This document shows, in pieces, positions 43,693 through 52,504 of a stretch of 64,000 nucleotides of DNA. The stretch's first letter is position 1. The number at the start of each line of letters is the position of its first letter. This DNA is from Pseudomonas sp. ACM7 (GTDB lineage Bacteria; Pseudomonadota; Gammaproteobacteria; Pseudomonadales; Pseudomonadaceae): positions 6,538,561 to 6,602,560 of the forward strand of contig NZ_CP024866.1 in NCBI RefSeq assembly GCF_004136015.1. Reading direction: 5' to 3'. Under the pieces are notes generated by a model. It searched no databases, was not told the origin of the DNA, and saw only the letters and a list, made by a program, of their open reading frames with translations. The translations under genes were made by a program, and so were the position numbers.

Positions 43693-45084
43693 ATGACTCA
43701 AGTTTCCAACCTCACCCATGCCATTTCGATCAACCCCGCCAACGGCGAGCAGATCGGCCACTACCCTTTCGAATCCGCATCGGCACTGGACGATGCCCTG
43801 TCCCGCGCCGCTGCCGGGTTCCGCGCCTGGCGCAGCAAACCGGTTGATCAACGCTCGCAGTTGTTGATCGCCCTGGCTCAGGCCTTGCGCAATAACGCCG
43901 CCGCGATGGCGAACATGATCACCCTGGAAATGGGCAAGCCGATCACTCAGGCGCGCGGCGAAATCGAAAAGTGTGCGCAACTCTGCGAGTGGTACGCCGA
44001 GCACGGCCCCGCGATGTTGAGCGCTGAACCGACGCTGGTTGAAGGCGGCAAGGCGCGCATTGAATATCGCCCGCTCGGCCCGATTCTCGCGGTGATGCCG
44101 TGGAATTTCCCGATCTGGCAGGTCCTGCGCGGCGCGGTTCCAGCATTGATCGCCGGCAACACCTACGTGCTCAAACATGCGCCCAACGTGATGGGCAGCG
44201 CTTATCTGTTGCGGGAGGCCTTCAAGCAAGCCGACTTCCCCGAAGGTGTCTTCGAGGTCATCAATGTCACGCCGGATGGCGTCTCCACCGCAATCGCCGA
44301 TCCACGCATCGCGGCAGTCACCCTCACCGGCAGCGTGCGAGCCGGCATCGCCATCGGCGCTCAAGCCGGTGCGGCGTTGAAGAAGTGTGTGCTGGAACTG
44401 GGCGGCTCCGATCCGTTCATCGTCCTTAACGATGCCGACCTCGACGAAGCGGTCAAAGCTGCCGTGATTGGCCGCTACCAGAACACCGGGCAAGTTTGCG
44501 CGGCGGCCAAACGCTTGATCGTCGAGCAAGGCATCGTCGAAGAATTCACGCGCAAGTTCGTCGAAGCCACGCAAAAACTGGTTGTCGGTGATCCACTGGC
44601 CGCCAACACCTACATCGGGCCGATGGCTCGCTTTGATCTGCGTGATGAACTGGATCAACAGGTGCGCGACACACTGGAAGAAGGTGCGACGTTGCTGATG
44701 GGCGGCAAGAAGGCTGAAGGCGCCGGCAATTTTTACGAGCCCACGGTCTTCGGTGATGTCACCGATCAGATGACCTCGTTCAAACAGGAACTGTTTGGCC
44801 CGGTGGCCTCGATCATCACGGCGCGCGATGCGGCGCATGCATTGGCACTGGCGAATGACAGTGAGTTCGGCCTAGCCGCAACCATTTACACACGCAACGT
44901 CGAGCTTGCCGAGCAGATGGCCGGTGAACTGGAAACCGGTGGTGTGTTTATCAATGGTTATTGCGCCTCCGACCCACGCGTCACCTTCGGCGGCGTGAAG
45001 AAAAGCGGTTTTGGCCGTGAGCTCTCGCATTTCGGCGTGCGCGAATTCTGCAATGCCCAGACGGTGTGGCTGGATCGGCGCTGA
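43693..45084 (+). CDS. sad: NAD-dependent succinate semialdehyde dehydrogenase Sad
   Basis: This 463-residue aldehyde dehydrogenase of the Sad/YneI type has VMPWNFPIWQ near residue 135, general base Glu235 in LELGGSDPF and nucleophile Cys269 in NTGQVCAAAKR. It oxidises succinate semialdehyde to succinate, for instance from GABA or putrescine. The ATG at 43693 follows GCAGGACGGTGCC. The divergent LysR gene and a strong terminator after it mark it as a single-gene unit. Confidence 0.87.
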   Translation: MTQVSNLTHAISINPANGEQIGHYPFESASALDDALSRAAAGFRAWRSKPVDQRSQLLIALAQALRNNAAAMANMITLEMGKPITQARGEIEKCAQLCEWYAEHGPAMLSAEPTLVEGGKARIEYRPLGPILAVMPWNFPIWQVLRGAVPALIAGNTYVLKHAPNVMGSAYLLREAFKQADFPEGVFEVINVTPDGVSTAIADPRIAAVTLTGSVRAGIAIGAQAGAALKKCVLELGGSDPFIVLNDADLDEAVKAAVIGRYQNTGQVCAAAKRLIVEQGIVEEFTRKFVEATQKLVVGDPLAANTYIGPMARFDLRDELDQQVRDTLEEGATLLMGGKKAEGAGNFYEPTVFGDVTDQMTSFKQELFGPVASIITARDAAHALALANDSEFGLAATIYTRNVELAEQMAGELETGGVFINGYCASDPRVTFGGVKKSGFGRELSHFGVREFCNAQTVWLDRR

Positions 45085-45096
45085 TTGCATAACGAT

Positions 45097-45122
45097 GCCC
45101 GGGAGCCTTTTGGCTCCCGGGC
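45097..45122. terminator. Strong hairpin between sad and the SnoaL-like gene
   Basis: GCCCGGGAGCC pairs perfectly with GGCTCCCGGGC over 11 bp with a TTTT loop. It sits in the 45-bp gap between convergent genes and probably ends both transcripts, though it lacks a long T-run. Confidence 0.75.
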
Positions 45123-45129
45123 TCACGCG

Positions 45130-45501
45130 CTATTCGTTCAGGTAATACAGCTTGTTCACAATCATCCAGCGGTAATTGATGTTCAGTAGCGACAGATAAT
45201 CGGTAAATCGCATGCCGAGATACTCATCAGTGACTTTTACCGCGGCGGCATCACCCGTGACATCGACGCTGAGTACTTCCCAAAACGGTTTGACTTCTTT
45301 GGCTGCCGGCCCCTCGGCCTTGATCGCGCTGATAAATTCCTCCAGGGATGCCCATTCAAGCTTTTCTTCGTAATGGCCAATGATGCGGCAAGAAGGATGA
45401 AAGGCCTGTCGCAGCAAGGCTTCATCAGCGAACACCATGCCTTCTACATAATTGCGGACCACCACGTTGATGTGTTCTTTAGCCAGCAGTTGAGTCGTCA
45501 T
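45130..45501 (-). CDS. NTF2-like (lumazine-binding/SnoaL-type) protein
   Basis: This 123-residue protein fits the cone-shaped NTF2-like fold. Landmarks are the first helix with VRNYVEGMVFADEALLRQAF, a turn HPSCRIIGHYE and the last strands DYLSLLNINYRWMIVNKLYY. Family members bind or isomerise small molecules, and no substrate can be inferred. The ATG at 45501 is preceded by GGAGGTATGAC on its strand, a good ribosome binding site. Confidence 0.8.
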   Translation of the reverse strand: MTTQLLAKEHINVVVRNYVEGMVFADEALLRQAFHPSCRIIGHYEEKLEWASLEEFISAIKAEGPAAKEVKPFWEVLSVDVTGDAAAVKVTDEYLGMRFTDYLSLLNINYRWMIVNKLYYLNE

Positions 45502-45648
45502 GTCATACCTCCAGCGTTCTCACCATCGCACCGCCGGATCAGGTTGTTCGATCGTCCATCCCACCCTGAAAGTCTAGCACCGCGTACTTAACAGTCCCCG
45601 ACGACGACTATGATGATGGGGGTCACTTGCCTTTCGAGGAGCTGAGAG

Positions 45649-46329
45649 ATGTCGCTGACTCTTTACTACCATCCGCTGTCGTCGTTCTGCCACAAAGTGC
45701 TCATCGCGCTCTATGAAAACGCTGTCGAATTCGAGAAGCGGATCATCGATCTCGCCAACGATGCAGACAGAGCAGAGCTGCAAGCGCTGTGGCCGCTCGG
45801 CAAGTTCCCGGTCATCCGCGACCACGCTGGCCAGCGCAACGTGGCAGAGACCACGATCATCATCGAATACCTGGACCGATTTTATCCAGGTGAACATCCG
45901 CTCGTTCCCAACGATTGGGACACCGCACTGGAAGTCCGCTTGTGGGACCGTGTGTGCGACCACTATCTACAGGCGCCGCTGCAACAGATTGTGCTTGATC
46001 GCCTACGCGGCGCTCACGGCGATTTGAGCAGAGAACGTTCCACACTGCGGACGACGTACGGCATGCTCGACCACCAATTGGCCTCCAGAATCTGGCTCGC
46101 CAGTGCAGATTTCAGCCTGGCCGATTGCGCCGCGGCCCCGGCACTTTTCTATGCCAGTACGCTCGAGCCGTTTCCCAACGACTACGGTCACTTGAAAGCC
46201 TATTTCGACAGGCTGATGAGCAGACCGTCCGTCAAGCGGGTCATCGACGAAGCCAGGCCATGGTTTTCGTTTTATCCATTTGCGGAGGCCATCCCGGAGC
46301 GATTTCGCCAGACACCGGACAACACCTGA
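45649..46329 (+). CDS. Glutathione S-transferase family protein
   Basis: This 226-residue protein has an N-terminal thioredoxin-like domain with YYHPLSSFCHKVLIALYE, the cis-proline GKFPVI and the glutathione-binding AETTIIIEYLD. The C-terminal domain is helical, with FSLADCAAAPALFY as the family N-capping box. The Ser-Ser-Phe-Cys segment near residue 13 may supply the catalytic residue. The ATG at 45649 follows CGAGGAGCTGAG. Physiological substrate unknown; likely a detoxification enzyme. Confidence 0.88.
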   Translation: MSLTLYYHPLSSFCHKVLIALYENAVEFEKRIIDLANDADRAELQALWPLGKFPVIRDHAGQRNVAETTIIIEYLDRFYPGEHPLVPNDWDTALEVRLWDRVCDHYLQAPLQQIVLDRLRGAHGDLSRERSTLRTTYGMLDHQLASRIWLASADFSLADCAAAPALFYASTLEPFPNDYGHLKAYFDRLMSRPSVKRVIDEARPWFSFYPFAEAIPERFRQTPDNT

Positions 46330-46347
46330 CAGGCCTCGAAAGTTCGC

Positions 46348-47292
46348 CTACCCCACCACGTCAATCAACTGCTCGCGCTGCGCCCCCGTCAGCATCGGAC
46401 CGAAACCTGCACCGGCATTTTCTGCCATATAACGCGGGTTGCCGGTGCCGGGGATCACGCAAGTCACCGCCGAATGCGTCAGCAGGAACTTGAGCGCCAG
46501 TTGCGCCCAGCTATTGACCCTCACATCCGCGGCCCAGCGCGGTAACGGTTTGTCCTTCAAGCGGGCGAGCAAATCACCGCCGCCGAAGGGCCGATTGCAG
46601 ATCACCGCCACGCCCCGCTCGCGACACAGCGGCAGAATGCGCTTCTCGACGCCGCGATCGTCCAGGGCATAGTTGATCTGCAAAAAGTCCAATGGCTCAG
46701 CCTTGAGCACCGCTTCCACTTCGTCATACGCCGACGCCGTGTAATGGGTGATGCCGATGTAACGAATGCGCCCTTCCTCCTTCCATTTGCGTAAGGTCGG
46801 CAAATGGGTTTTCCAGTCCAGCAGGTTGTGTATCTGCATCAGGTCGATCCGGTCGGTCTGCAGCAGTTTGAAGGACTGTTCCATCTGCGCGATGCCTTCT
46901 TGGCGGCCACGGGTCCACACCTTGGTGGTCAGAAACGCCGGCGAGCGCGGTTCATGAATCGACAGCAGTTCACCGGTCGTCTGTTCGGCGCGACCGTACA
47001 TCGGCGAACTGTCGATCACCTTCCCGCCCTTCTCGAACAACGCGCGCAGCACAGCGGGCAACTGCTTGTAAGCGGGACTTGAAGGCTCGACATCAAAACC
47101 GCGATACGTACCCAGCCCGACGATCGGTAAGAGTTCGGCGCTGGATGGAATGGCCCGGGTCAGCATGTTCTTGCCTCCTGTTTCGGTCGACGGCGCGGAT
47201 GCTGCAAAAGCCGGATCGAAGGTGAAAACCGCCGAAGCACCGGCAGCCAGCGTGAGTATTTTTCGACGCGAGTACCCATCAGTGTGGCTCAT
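46348..47292 (-). CDS. Tat-exported aldo/keto reductase
   Basis: This 314-residue protein starts MSHTDGYSRRKILTLAAGAS, a twin-arginine signal with Arg9-Arg10 and a hydrophobic stretch ending near AFA-AS. The rest is an aldo/keto reductase barrel: GLGTYRGFD, VIDSSPMYGRAEQ with the catalytic Tyr, a lysine in FLTTKVW and a histidine in LMQIHNLLD. Export is unusual because the enzymes normally use cytoplasmic NADPH. The start at 47292 follows GGAAGGGCAATTCC; the frame is open upstream to 47421. Confidence 0.85.
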   Translation of the reverse strand: MSHTDGYSRRKILTLAAGASAVFTFDPAFAASAPSTETGGKNMLTRAIPSSAELLPIVGLGTYRGFDVEPSSPAYKQLPAVLRALFEKGGKVIDSSPMYGRAEQTTGELLSIHEPRSPAFLTTKVWTRGRQEGIAQMEQSFKLLQTDRIDLMQIHNLLDWKTHLPTLRKWKEEGRIRYIGITHYTASAYDEVEAVLKAEPLDFLQINYALDDRGVEKRILPLCRERGVAVICNRPFGGGDLLARLKDKPLPRWAADVRVNSWAQLALKFLLTHSAVTCVIPGTGNPRYMAENAGAGFGPMLTGAQREQLIDVVG

Positions 47293-47444
47293 GGAATTGC
47301 CCTTCCACATTTTTGCTGTCAGCCACGGTCCACAGCACTTCTCGCGCCGGACGCACGAGGCTCGCCACGTCAGCATAGCTACCGGCGACACAAGCACCGC
47401 AATCTCCAACAGCACCAGCACGCAGAAATGGAAGGCAAAGCCCA

Positions 47445-47661
47445 GCCTCAGCGCCTAATGCCAATCAGTTAAGGAACGACACAATCCGTAGCAGCTGGCG
47501 AAGCCTGCGTTCGGCTGCGCAGCAGTCGTAAAACCCGAGTTTGCGGTCTTCCTGAAACACCGCATCGTCTGATTTCACGACTGCTTCGCAGCCGAACGCA
47601 GGCTTCGCCAGCTGCTACGGATCGCGTTTTGGCTTAACTGATCGGCATTAGCCTCAGCGCC
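47445..47661. mobile_element. Palindromic MITE with an 11-bp target duplication
   Basis: The element proper is 47456-47650 (195 bp). Its ends are inverted repeats: TAATGCCAATCAGTTAAG on the left and, on the other strand, TAATGCCGATCAGTTAAG on the right (17 of 18 identical). Inside, the arms from CCGTAGCAGCTGGCGAAGCC at 47486 and its inverted copy ending at 47620 are nearly perfect, so almost the whole element can fold back. The direct repeat GCCTCAGCGCC lies at 47445-47455 and again at 47651-47661, as expected of an 11-bp target site duplication. There is no transposase inside. The duplication length fits IS4-type transposases. Confidence 0.85.
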
Positions 47662-47791
47662 ACTCTTTCCAACGATGGGCATGGCGGCCCTCCCGGTGCG
47701 TCGCGCTATCGGTCTACTACACTCTGACAGCGATCAAGCGAGAGCCGTCTTCAGGCCAGAGCCGTCAATGCCGCCCACTAAAGTTAGCCGA

Positions 47792-48556
47792 ATGCCACGA
47801 ATCCTGGTGTCAATCGTCGTCATCATCGCCGTTGTGTATCTGGCGCTCTGCGCTGCGCTGTTCATCTTCCAGCGCGCCCTCATCTACTTCCCGCAACCCC
47901 GCGCTGTCGGCACCTCGGCAACTCTGCTCACGCTGACAGTCGACGACGCGCAGGTGCTGGTCTCCGTCCGACCGCACGAGGGGCCCAATGCATTGATCTA
48001 TTTCGGTGGCAATGCCGAGGATGTCTCCCGGAGCCTGCCTTCGTTTTCCAAAGCCTTTGCCGATCGTGCCCTCTACTTGCTGCACTACAGAGGCTACGGT
48101 GGCAGTTCCGGATCGCCCTCCGAGGAGATGATTTCGCGCGACGCCATGACCTTGTTTGACTTGGTCTACGCCACCCATCCACACATTACGGTGGTCGGTC
48201 GCAGCCTGGGCTCGGGCGTCGCCGTGCGCCTCGCCAGCCAACGCCCGGCGGCGCGTCTGGTGCTGATCACGCCCTACAACAGTGTTTTAGAACTCGCCGC
48301 CCGGCAGTTCCCCATCTTCCCGGTGAAATGGTTGCTCAAGGACACCTTTGAATCCTGGAAGTACGCCGCCCACATCACGGTGCCGACGCTCTTGATCGCG
48401 GCGGAGCACGACGAAGTGATACCGCGTTCCAGCACCGAGCGGCTCTTCACGCATTTCGCCAACGGGGTGGCGTCGCTGAAGGTCATTCCGGGTACGGGGC
48501 ATAACTCAATATCCGAGAGCCCCGAGTACCTCAAGGTGTTGGGGGGTGGTTTGTAA
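47792..48556 (+). CDS. Membrane-anchored alpha/beta hydrolase
   Basis: This roughly 254-residue protein begins with an uncleaved N-terminal helix (MPRILVSIVVIIAVVYLAL) and continues with FQRALIYFPQP, as in the YfhR/BEM46 group of hydrolases. The nucleophile elbow is VVGRSLGSGVAV with Ser; Asp is likely in AAEHDEVIP and His in GTGHNSI. Substrate unknown. The frame opens at 47675; I prefer the ATG at 47792 because it gives the family start, but 47768 is possible. The MITE lies upstream. Confidence 0.78.
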   Translation: MPRILVSIVVIIAVVYLALCAALFIFQRALIYFPQPRAVGTSATLLTLTVDDAQVLVSVRPHEGPNALIYFGGNAEDVSRSLPSFSKAFADRALYLLHYRGYGGSSGSPSEEMISRDAMTLFDLVYATHPHITVVGRSLGSGVAVRLASQRPAARLVLITPYNSVLELAARQFPIFPVKWLLKDTFESWKYAAHITVPTLLIAAEHDEVIPRSSTERLFTHFANGVASLKVIPGTGHNSISESPEYLKVLGGGL

Positions 48557-48653
48557 GTGGCGGTGCCCGCCGCGCCGATACCGGTGTTCGACTAGCGCCG
48601 CAGCGGCACTCCGCGCGAAGACAAATGTTTCTGCAAGGTGGGCGCCTTGCGAC

Positions 48654-48780
48654 TTAGGGCAGCAATCGGAACGCCGTGCGAAGTTCCTCGGTAAAAAGCT
48701 GCGGCCGTTCCCAGGCCGCGAAGTGGCCGCCCTTTTCGGTGCGCCCGGGCCGTTTCGCGGTCCATTCCCGGCAGGCTGAT
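48654..48780 (-). pseudogene. C-terminal remnant of an epoxide-hydrolase-type alpha/beta hydrolase
   Basis: On the minus strand a frame that ends at the TAA (48654-48656) reads EKGGHFAAWERPQLFTEELR and then TAFRLLP. This is the catalytic histidine region and C-terminus typical of EphA/EHN-type epoxide hydrolases (GGHFAAWEQP). Sequence before it does not continue the family, and no start or other catalytic motif is visible, so most of the gene has been deleted. It lies between the alpha/beta hydrolase and the MocR gene. Confidence 0.75.
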
Positions 48781-48793
48781 GGGCGACTTCGAA

Positions 48794-50125
48794 CTATGAA
48801 TAAGCACCAATCACCCACTTCACTTTTTCAAGCGCCTCACGCAGTGCGCCCATCTCTGCCGACCCCAGCGCCAAGCGAATCGCATGCGGTACATGAGCAG
48901 ACGTGGCGAAAGGCTCGGCGGTTGAAACCGCCACTTTTTCACGCAGCAACGCCGCGGCGATCTGGTCTGCCCTCGCATCTTCAGACAATGGCAGCCAAAG
49001 AAAATAGGACGACGGATGGCGAATGCACGGAAGGCCCGCCAGCACTTCTGCGGCCATGGTTTGCCTGGCTTGCGCATCCTGGCGTTTTTCAGCTTCCAGT
49101 TGCATGACGGTGCCATCGTCGAGCCACGTGCTCGCGATCGCCGTCAGCACGCCCGGGGTATTCCAGGTGGTCGCCCTGATCGTTCGCTCCAGCGCGGGCA
49201 CTTTTTCGGTCGGGGCTGCGACGAAGCCTACGCGCAGCCCAGTGGCCACACTCTTGGAGAGCCCTGAAACGTACACGGTCCGCTCGGGGGCGAGTTGCGC
49301 TATCGGTGCCGGCGGGTTCTCGGCAAGGAAGGCATAGGCGGCGTCCTCGATGATGAGCAAGTCATGCCTGCGCGCAATCGTGACCAGCGACTCGCGCTGA
49401 TCGGCACTCATCACCCATCCCAGTGGATTGTGCAGCGTCGGCATCGTGTACACCGCCCGCACGCGGCGACTCCGGCACAGACTATCCAGCGCCTTCAGAT
49501 CAGGTCCCTGTTCGGTCACGGGAATGGGCACGATTTCAAGGTGCAAGGCTTCGGCCAGCACGATGAATCCTGAATAGGTCAGCGCATCCGCTGCAATCAC
49601 ATCACCGGGTTGCAGCAGGGCCATCATCGTCACGGCCAGCCCATGCTGGGCGCCACTGACCATTAACACTTGCTCGGCATCCACCGTCAGCCCTCGGGCG
49701 AGTAAGTGGCGTGCAACAGAAGCACGCTCATGCAGACGCCCGGCGTGTGGCTGGTAGCGCAACAGGGATTCCAGATCTCCGCCCGAGGCGAGCTGGCGCA
49801 GTGCATTTCGCAAGAGCTCTGCCTGCCCTGGCAGCGAGGGATAGTTGAAGTTGAGGTCGGTCATGCCCACTGCGACGTTTTTCTGGTCGATACCCAAGCC
49901 CGGCGGCAACGACGTTTCCCGCACGAACGTGCCTCGCCCCGTCTCGCCGCTGACCAGACCCATGGCTTCGAGCTCAGCGTAGACCCGACTGGCGGTCACC
50001 AGCGCCAACCCTTCTGTGGCCGCCAGTTGGCGATGCGTCGGCAAGCGCGTGCCCGGCAACAACCGGCCAGACCGGATGTCAGCCGCCAAAGCATCCACTA
50101 ATGACTTGTACCGTGAGCGAGGCAT
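48794..50125 (-). CDS. MocR-type PLP-dependent regulator
   Basis: This 443-residue chimera has an N-terminal GntR winged helix (residues 1-75; GTRLPTHRQLAATEGLALVT) linked to a class I aminotransferase-like domain. The PLP lysine is in SGLSKSVATGLRVGF, with the binding residues in MVSGAQHGL and TMPTLHNPLG. MocR regulators sense amino acids or PLP derivatives and usually control a divergent gene, here the EamA-type exporter at 50209. The start at 50125 leaves a short intergenic region with a palindrome. Confidence 0.9.
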   Translation of the reverse strand: MPRSRYKSLVDALAADIRSGRLLPGTRLPTHRQLAATEGLALVTASRVYAELEAMGLVSGETGRGTFVRETSLPPGLGIDQKNVAVGMTDLNFNYPSLPGQAELLRNALRQLASGGDLESLLRYQPHAGRLHERASVARHLLARGLTVDAEQVLMVSGAQHGLAVTMMALLQPGDVIAADALTYSGFIVLAEALHLEIVPIPVTEQGPDLKALDSLCRSRRVRAVYTMPTLHNPLGWVMSADQRESLVTIARRHDLLIIEDAAYAFLAENPPAPIAQLAPERTVYVSGLSKSVATGLRVGFVAAPTEKVPALERTIRATTWNTPGVLTAIASTWLDDGTVMQLEAEKRQDAQARQTMAAEVLAGLPCIRHPSSYFLWLPLSEDARADQIAAALLREKVAVSTAEPFATSAHVPHAIRLALGSAEMGALREALEKVKWVIGAYS

Positions 50126-50160
50126 GTCGAAATGTATCCATGACGATTTTTTGATTGTAC

Positions 50161-50173
50161 TGATCGTCGATCA
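50161..50173. promoter_or_regulatory. Palindrome TGATCG-T-CGATCA between mocR and the EamA gene
   Basis: This 13-bp perfect palindrome lies in the 83-bp divergent promoter region. MocR proteins often bind direct repeats, and only one symmetric site is visible, so its link to MocR is tentative. Confidence 0.45.
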
Positions 50174-50208
50174 TACGATGGAACTCTGCAAATTCAGAGT
50201 GCCCTCAA

Positions 50209-51099
50209 ATGGAACGGACCCTGCAAAACCCAATGACGGAAAAGACCGCGAGCGGATGGCTCAACGGATTTATCGGCGTGCTGATTTTCAGCGGCTCGCT
50301 GCCGGCCACACGGTTGGCCGTGCTGGAATTCGACCCGGTTTTCCTGACCGTTGCCCGAGCGGCGATTGCCGGGCTTCTGGCGCTTTGCATGCTGGTGCTG
50401 TTTAAAGAAAAACGTCCTGCCAAGCGTCAGCTTTTGCCCTTGGCGATCGTGGCAATGGGCGTTGTAGTAGGATTTCCGCTGCTGACGGCGCTGGCGCTTC
50501 AGTACGTGACGTCGGCGCATTCCATCGTCTTCGTTGGCTTGTTGCCACTCTCCACTGCGGTGTTCGGCGTATTGCGCGGAGGGGAACGTCCGCGACCGGT
50601 GTTCTGGTTCTTCTCGGTGCTGGGCAGCGCGTTGGTCGTGGGATTTGCCATCTCTCAAGGCCTGACCGCTTCGCCGACCGGCGACATTCTCATGCTGCTG
50701 GCCATCCTCGCCTGCGGGCTGGGTTATGCCGAAGGCGCAAAGCTTTCAAGAACCCTGGGAGGCTGGCAGGTCATCTCTTGGGCGTTGCTGCTGTCGCTGC
50801 CCGTCATGGTCCCGCTGACCTGGCTCATGGCCCCGGCTTCGTTCTCGGGAATCACCCCATCCGCGTGGCTCAGCCTGGCGTACGTATCGATCTTCAGCAT
50901 GCTGATCGGTTTCGTATTCTGGTACCGCGGGTTGGCCCAAGGGGGGATTGCTGCCGTCGGCCAGCTGCAACTGCTGCAGCCATTTTTTGGTTTGGCGCTG
51001 GCGGCCACCCTGCTTCACGAGCACGTCAGCATCGGCATGCTGGGGGTTACCGTCGCGGTGATCCTTTGCGTGGCCGGGGCGCGAAAGTTTTCGAAGTAA
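50209..51099 (+). CDS. EamA/DMT-family transporter
   Basis: This 296-residue membrane protein has ten hydrophobic segments in two EamA repeats of about 140 residues each. Segments such as ITPSAWLSLAYVSIFSMLIG and VGQLQLLQPFFGLALA match the second repeat. DMT exporters move amino acids or metabolites. An ATG at 50233 is an alternative start. Divergent from mocR, it is the likely target of that regulator. Its 3' end overlaps the convergent gene at 51047 by 53 bp. Confidence 0.85.
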   Translation: MERTLQNPMTEKTASGWLNGFIGVLIFSGSLPATRLAVLEFDPVFLTVARAAIAGLLALCMLVLFKEKRPAKRQLLPLAIVAMGVVVGFPLLTALALQYVTSAHSIVFVGLLPLSTAVFGVLRGGERPRPVFWFFSVLGSALVVGFAISQGLTASPTGDILMLLAILACGLGYAEGAKLSRTLGGWQVISWALLLSLPVMVPLTWLMAPASFSGITPSAWLSLAYVSIFSMLIGFVFWYRGLAQGGIAAVGQLQLLQPFFGLALAATLLHEHVSIGMLGVTVAVILCVAGARKFSK

Positions 51100-51454
51100 G
51101 CGAGCGCGACAAGCGTTGCTGCCAGTTTCCGCCATTGGCGCGCTGGCAGGCTTCTTCAGAATCGAACTGCACATGGGCCGATATTGGGCTGACGAGAACG
51201 TCCGCTTCGTTTAACGCATTGGCGGTCAACTCGACCATGCGCTCGCCCTGCCCACTGGCCAGCGCCTGATCCTTGTTGGCCTGCGTATCGAAGACCCAGA
51301 TGACCCGCAGACTGGAGGGAAACAGGTCGTAATCGATCTCGTGGGTCAGCCAGCAGAACCCGAGGATGTCCACTTTGGCCGTCTCACACGCCTCGGTCAG
51401 GGTGGCAATCAGGCGACGCTCGATGTGCGCCTGATCGCGTTTGCTTAACGGCAT
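51047..51454 (-). CDS. Conserved hypothetical protein
   Basis: This 135-residue soluble protein starts MPLSKRDQAHIERRLIATLT and has a core with SLRVIWVFDTQANKDQALAS. I recall it as a conserved Pseudomonas protein that is sometimes labelled a Fis-type regulator, but I see no DNA-binding motif that would support that name. AAGGATCCACCC precedes the ATG at 51454. The last 53 bp overlap the end of the EamA gene on the opposite strand. Confidence 0.7.
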   Translation of the reverse strand: MPLSKRDQAHIERRLIATLTEACETAKVDILGFCWLTHEIDYDLFPSSLRVIWVFDTQANKDQALASGQGERMVELTANALNEADVLVSPISAHVQFDSEEACQRANGGNWQQRLSRSLTSKTFAPRPRKGSPRR

Positions 51455-51627
51455 GGGTGGATCCTTGTGACGGGTAAAAAGAAGCCATCATACGATACCT
51501 CCCTGTCCTCTTTGGCGGACGCACTGCACCCAGCGCAAATATGTCTCTTTCGCCCATGAACCTTGTGTTGAAGCGCCAGTCATAGCCGAGCCGTGAATTC
51601 CACTTGCCCGCTCAGAGCTATTCATCC

Positions 51628-52488
51628 ATGCGCCAAACCCGCCTGTCCGTTCGCGTTGCCTCGCTCTGTTTCATTCCTCTGTTTTCCCTGTTCGCCAACC
51701 CCGTCCATGCCGGTGCCGAAAGGCAGTTGGTGGAAGCCATCAACGACTACCGCGCTCACCCCGATCGCTGCTCGGGGCGTGCGGGTCGAGCGTTATCGCC
51801 GCTGGCGTTGAAGTCGAACCTGGCCTTGCCGATCGGCTATGGCGGCGGTTTGCGCGATCGATTGAAAGCGTCCGGCTATCAGGCAGTGACCGTGCGCACG
51901 ATTCGCGTGGTCGGTGCGCAGGATGCCGATGAGGCCTTCGACATGCTCCAGAGTGATTACTGCGGGGCGCTGCTCGATACCCAATACGCCGACATTGGCG
52001 TCAGTCGCGCCCGAAGTGAGTGGCAGGTGGTGCTGGCGCAGCCCGTGCTGGACAGTCGCGTGGGTGATTCGCGAGCCGTCAGCAAAGCGTTGCTGGCACA
52101 GGTCAATGCGGCACGCTCAAAGCCGCGGCTCTGCGGTCGTCAGCGCTTCGCCGCCGCACGGCCATTGACCTGGAACGCAGCCCTGGGCGCTGCGGCGCAA
52201 GGGCATAGCAAGGCGATGGCCTACGGCAACTACTTCGCCCACCAGGACCCCGACGGTGACATGCCCGCGGACCGGGCGCGAGCCGCTGGTTTCCGTGGCC
52301 GGCAGATCGGCGAGAACATCGCTGCCGGCCAGGGCTCACCGAGCAAGGCCATGTCGGGCTGGCTGGCCAGCCCGGGGCATTGCGCCAACCTGATGAATCC
52401 GATGTTTACTCAGATGGGTGCAGCCTATGCGGCGGACGCGCGCAGTGATGAGGGGGTTTATTGGACGATGTTGTTTGGGGCGCGTTGA
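51628..52488 (+). CDS. Secreted CAP-domain (SCP/PR1-like) protein
   Basis: This 286-residue protein has an N-terminal signal peptide ending near NPVHA-GAERQ. Residues 155-286 form a CAP domain: the helix AALGAAAQGHSKAMAYGNYF, AHQDPDGDMPADRARAAGF, IGENIAAGQ and the WLASPGHCANLMNP histidine region. The first half (residues 30-150) looks like a degenerate second CAP copy. Bacterial CAP proteins are secreted and poorly understood. I use the ATG at 51628, which gives a clean signal peptide; 51604 is also open. Confidence 0.85.
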   Translation: MRQTRLSVRVASLCFIPLFSLFANPVHAGAERQLVEAINDYRAHPDRCSGRAGRALSPLALKSNLALPIGYGGGLRDRLKASGYQAVTVRTIRVVGAQDADEAFDMLQSDYCGALLDTQYADIGVSRARSEWQVVLAQPVLDSRVGDSRAVSKALLAQVNAARSKPRLCGRQRFAAARPLTWNAALGAAAQGHSKAMAYGNYFAHQDPDGDMPADRARAAGFRGRQIGENIAAGQGSPSKAMSGWLASPGHCANLMNPMFTQMGAAYAADARSDEGVYWTMLFGAR

Positions 52489-52504
52489 GTGATTGAGCGG
52501 CGCC

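Noticed and set aside
47279..47464. Possible membrane protein N-terminus interrupted by the MITE
   Set aside because: Joining the two sides of the insertion gives an open frame, but its sequence does not resemble a known protein, and the aldo/keto reductase has its own good start at 47292.
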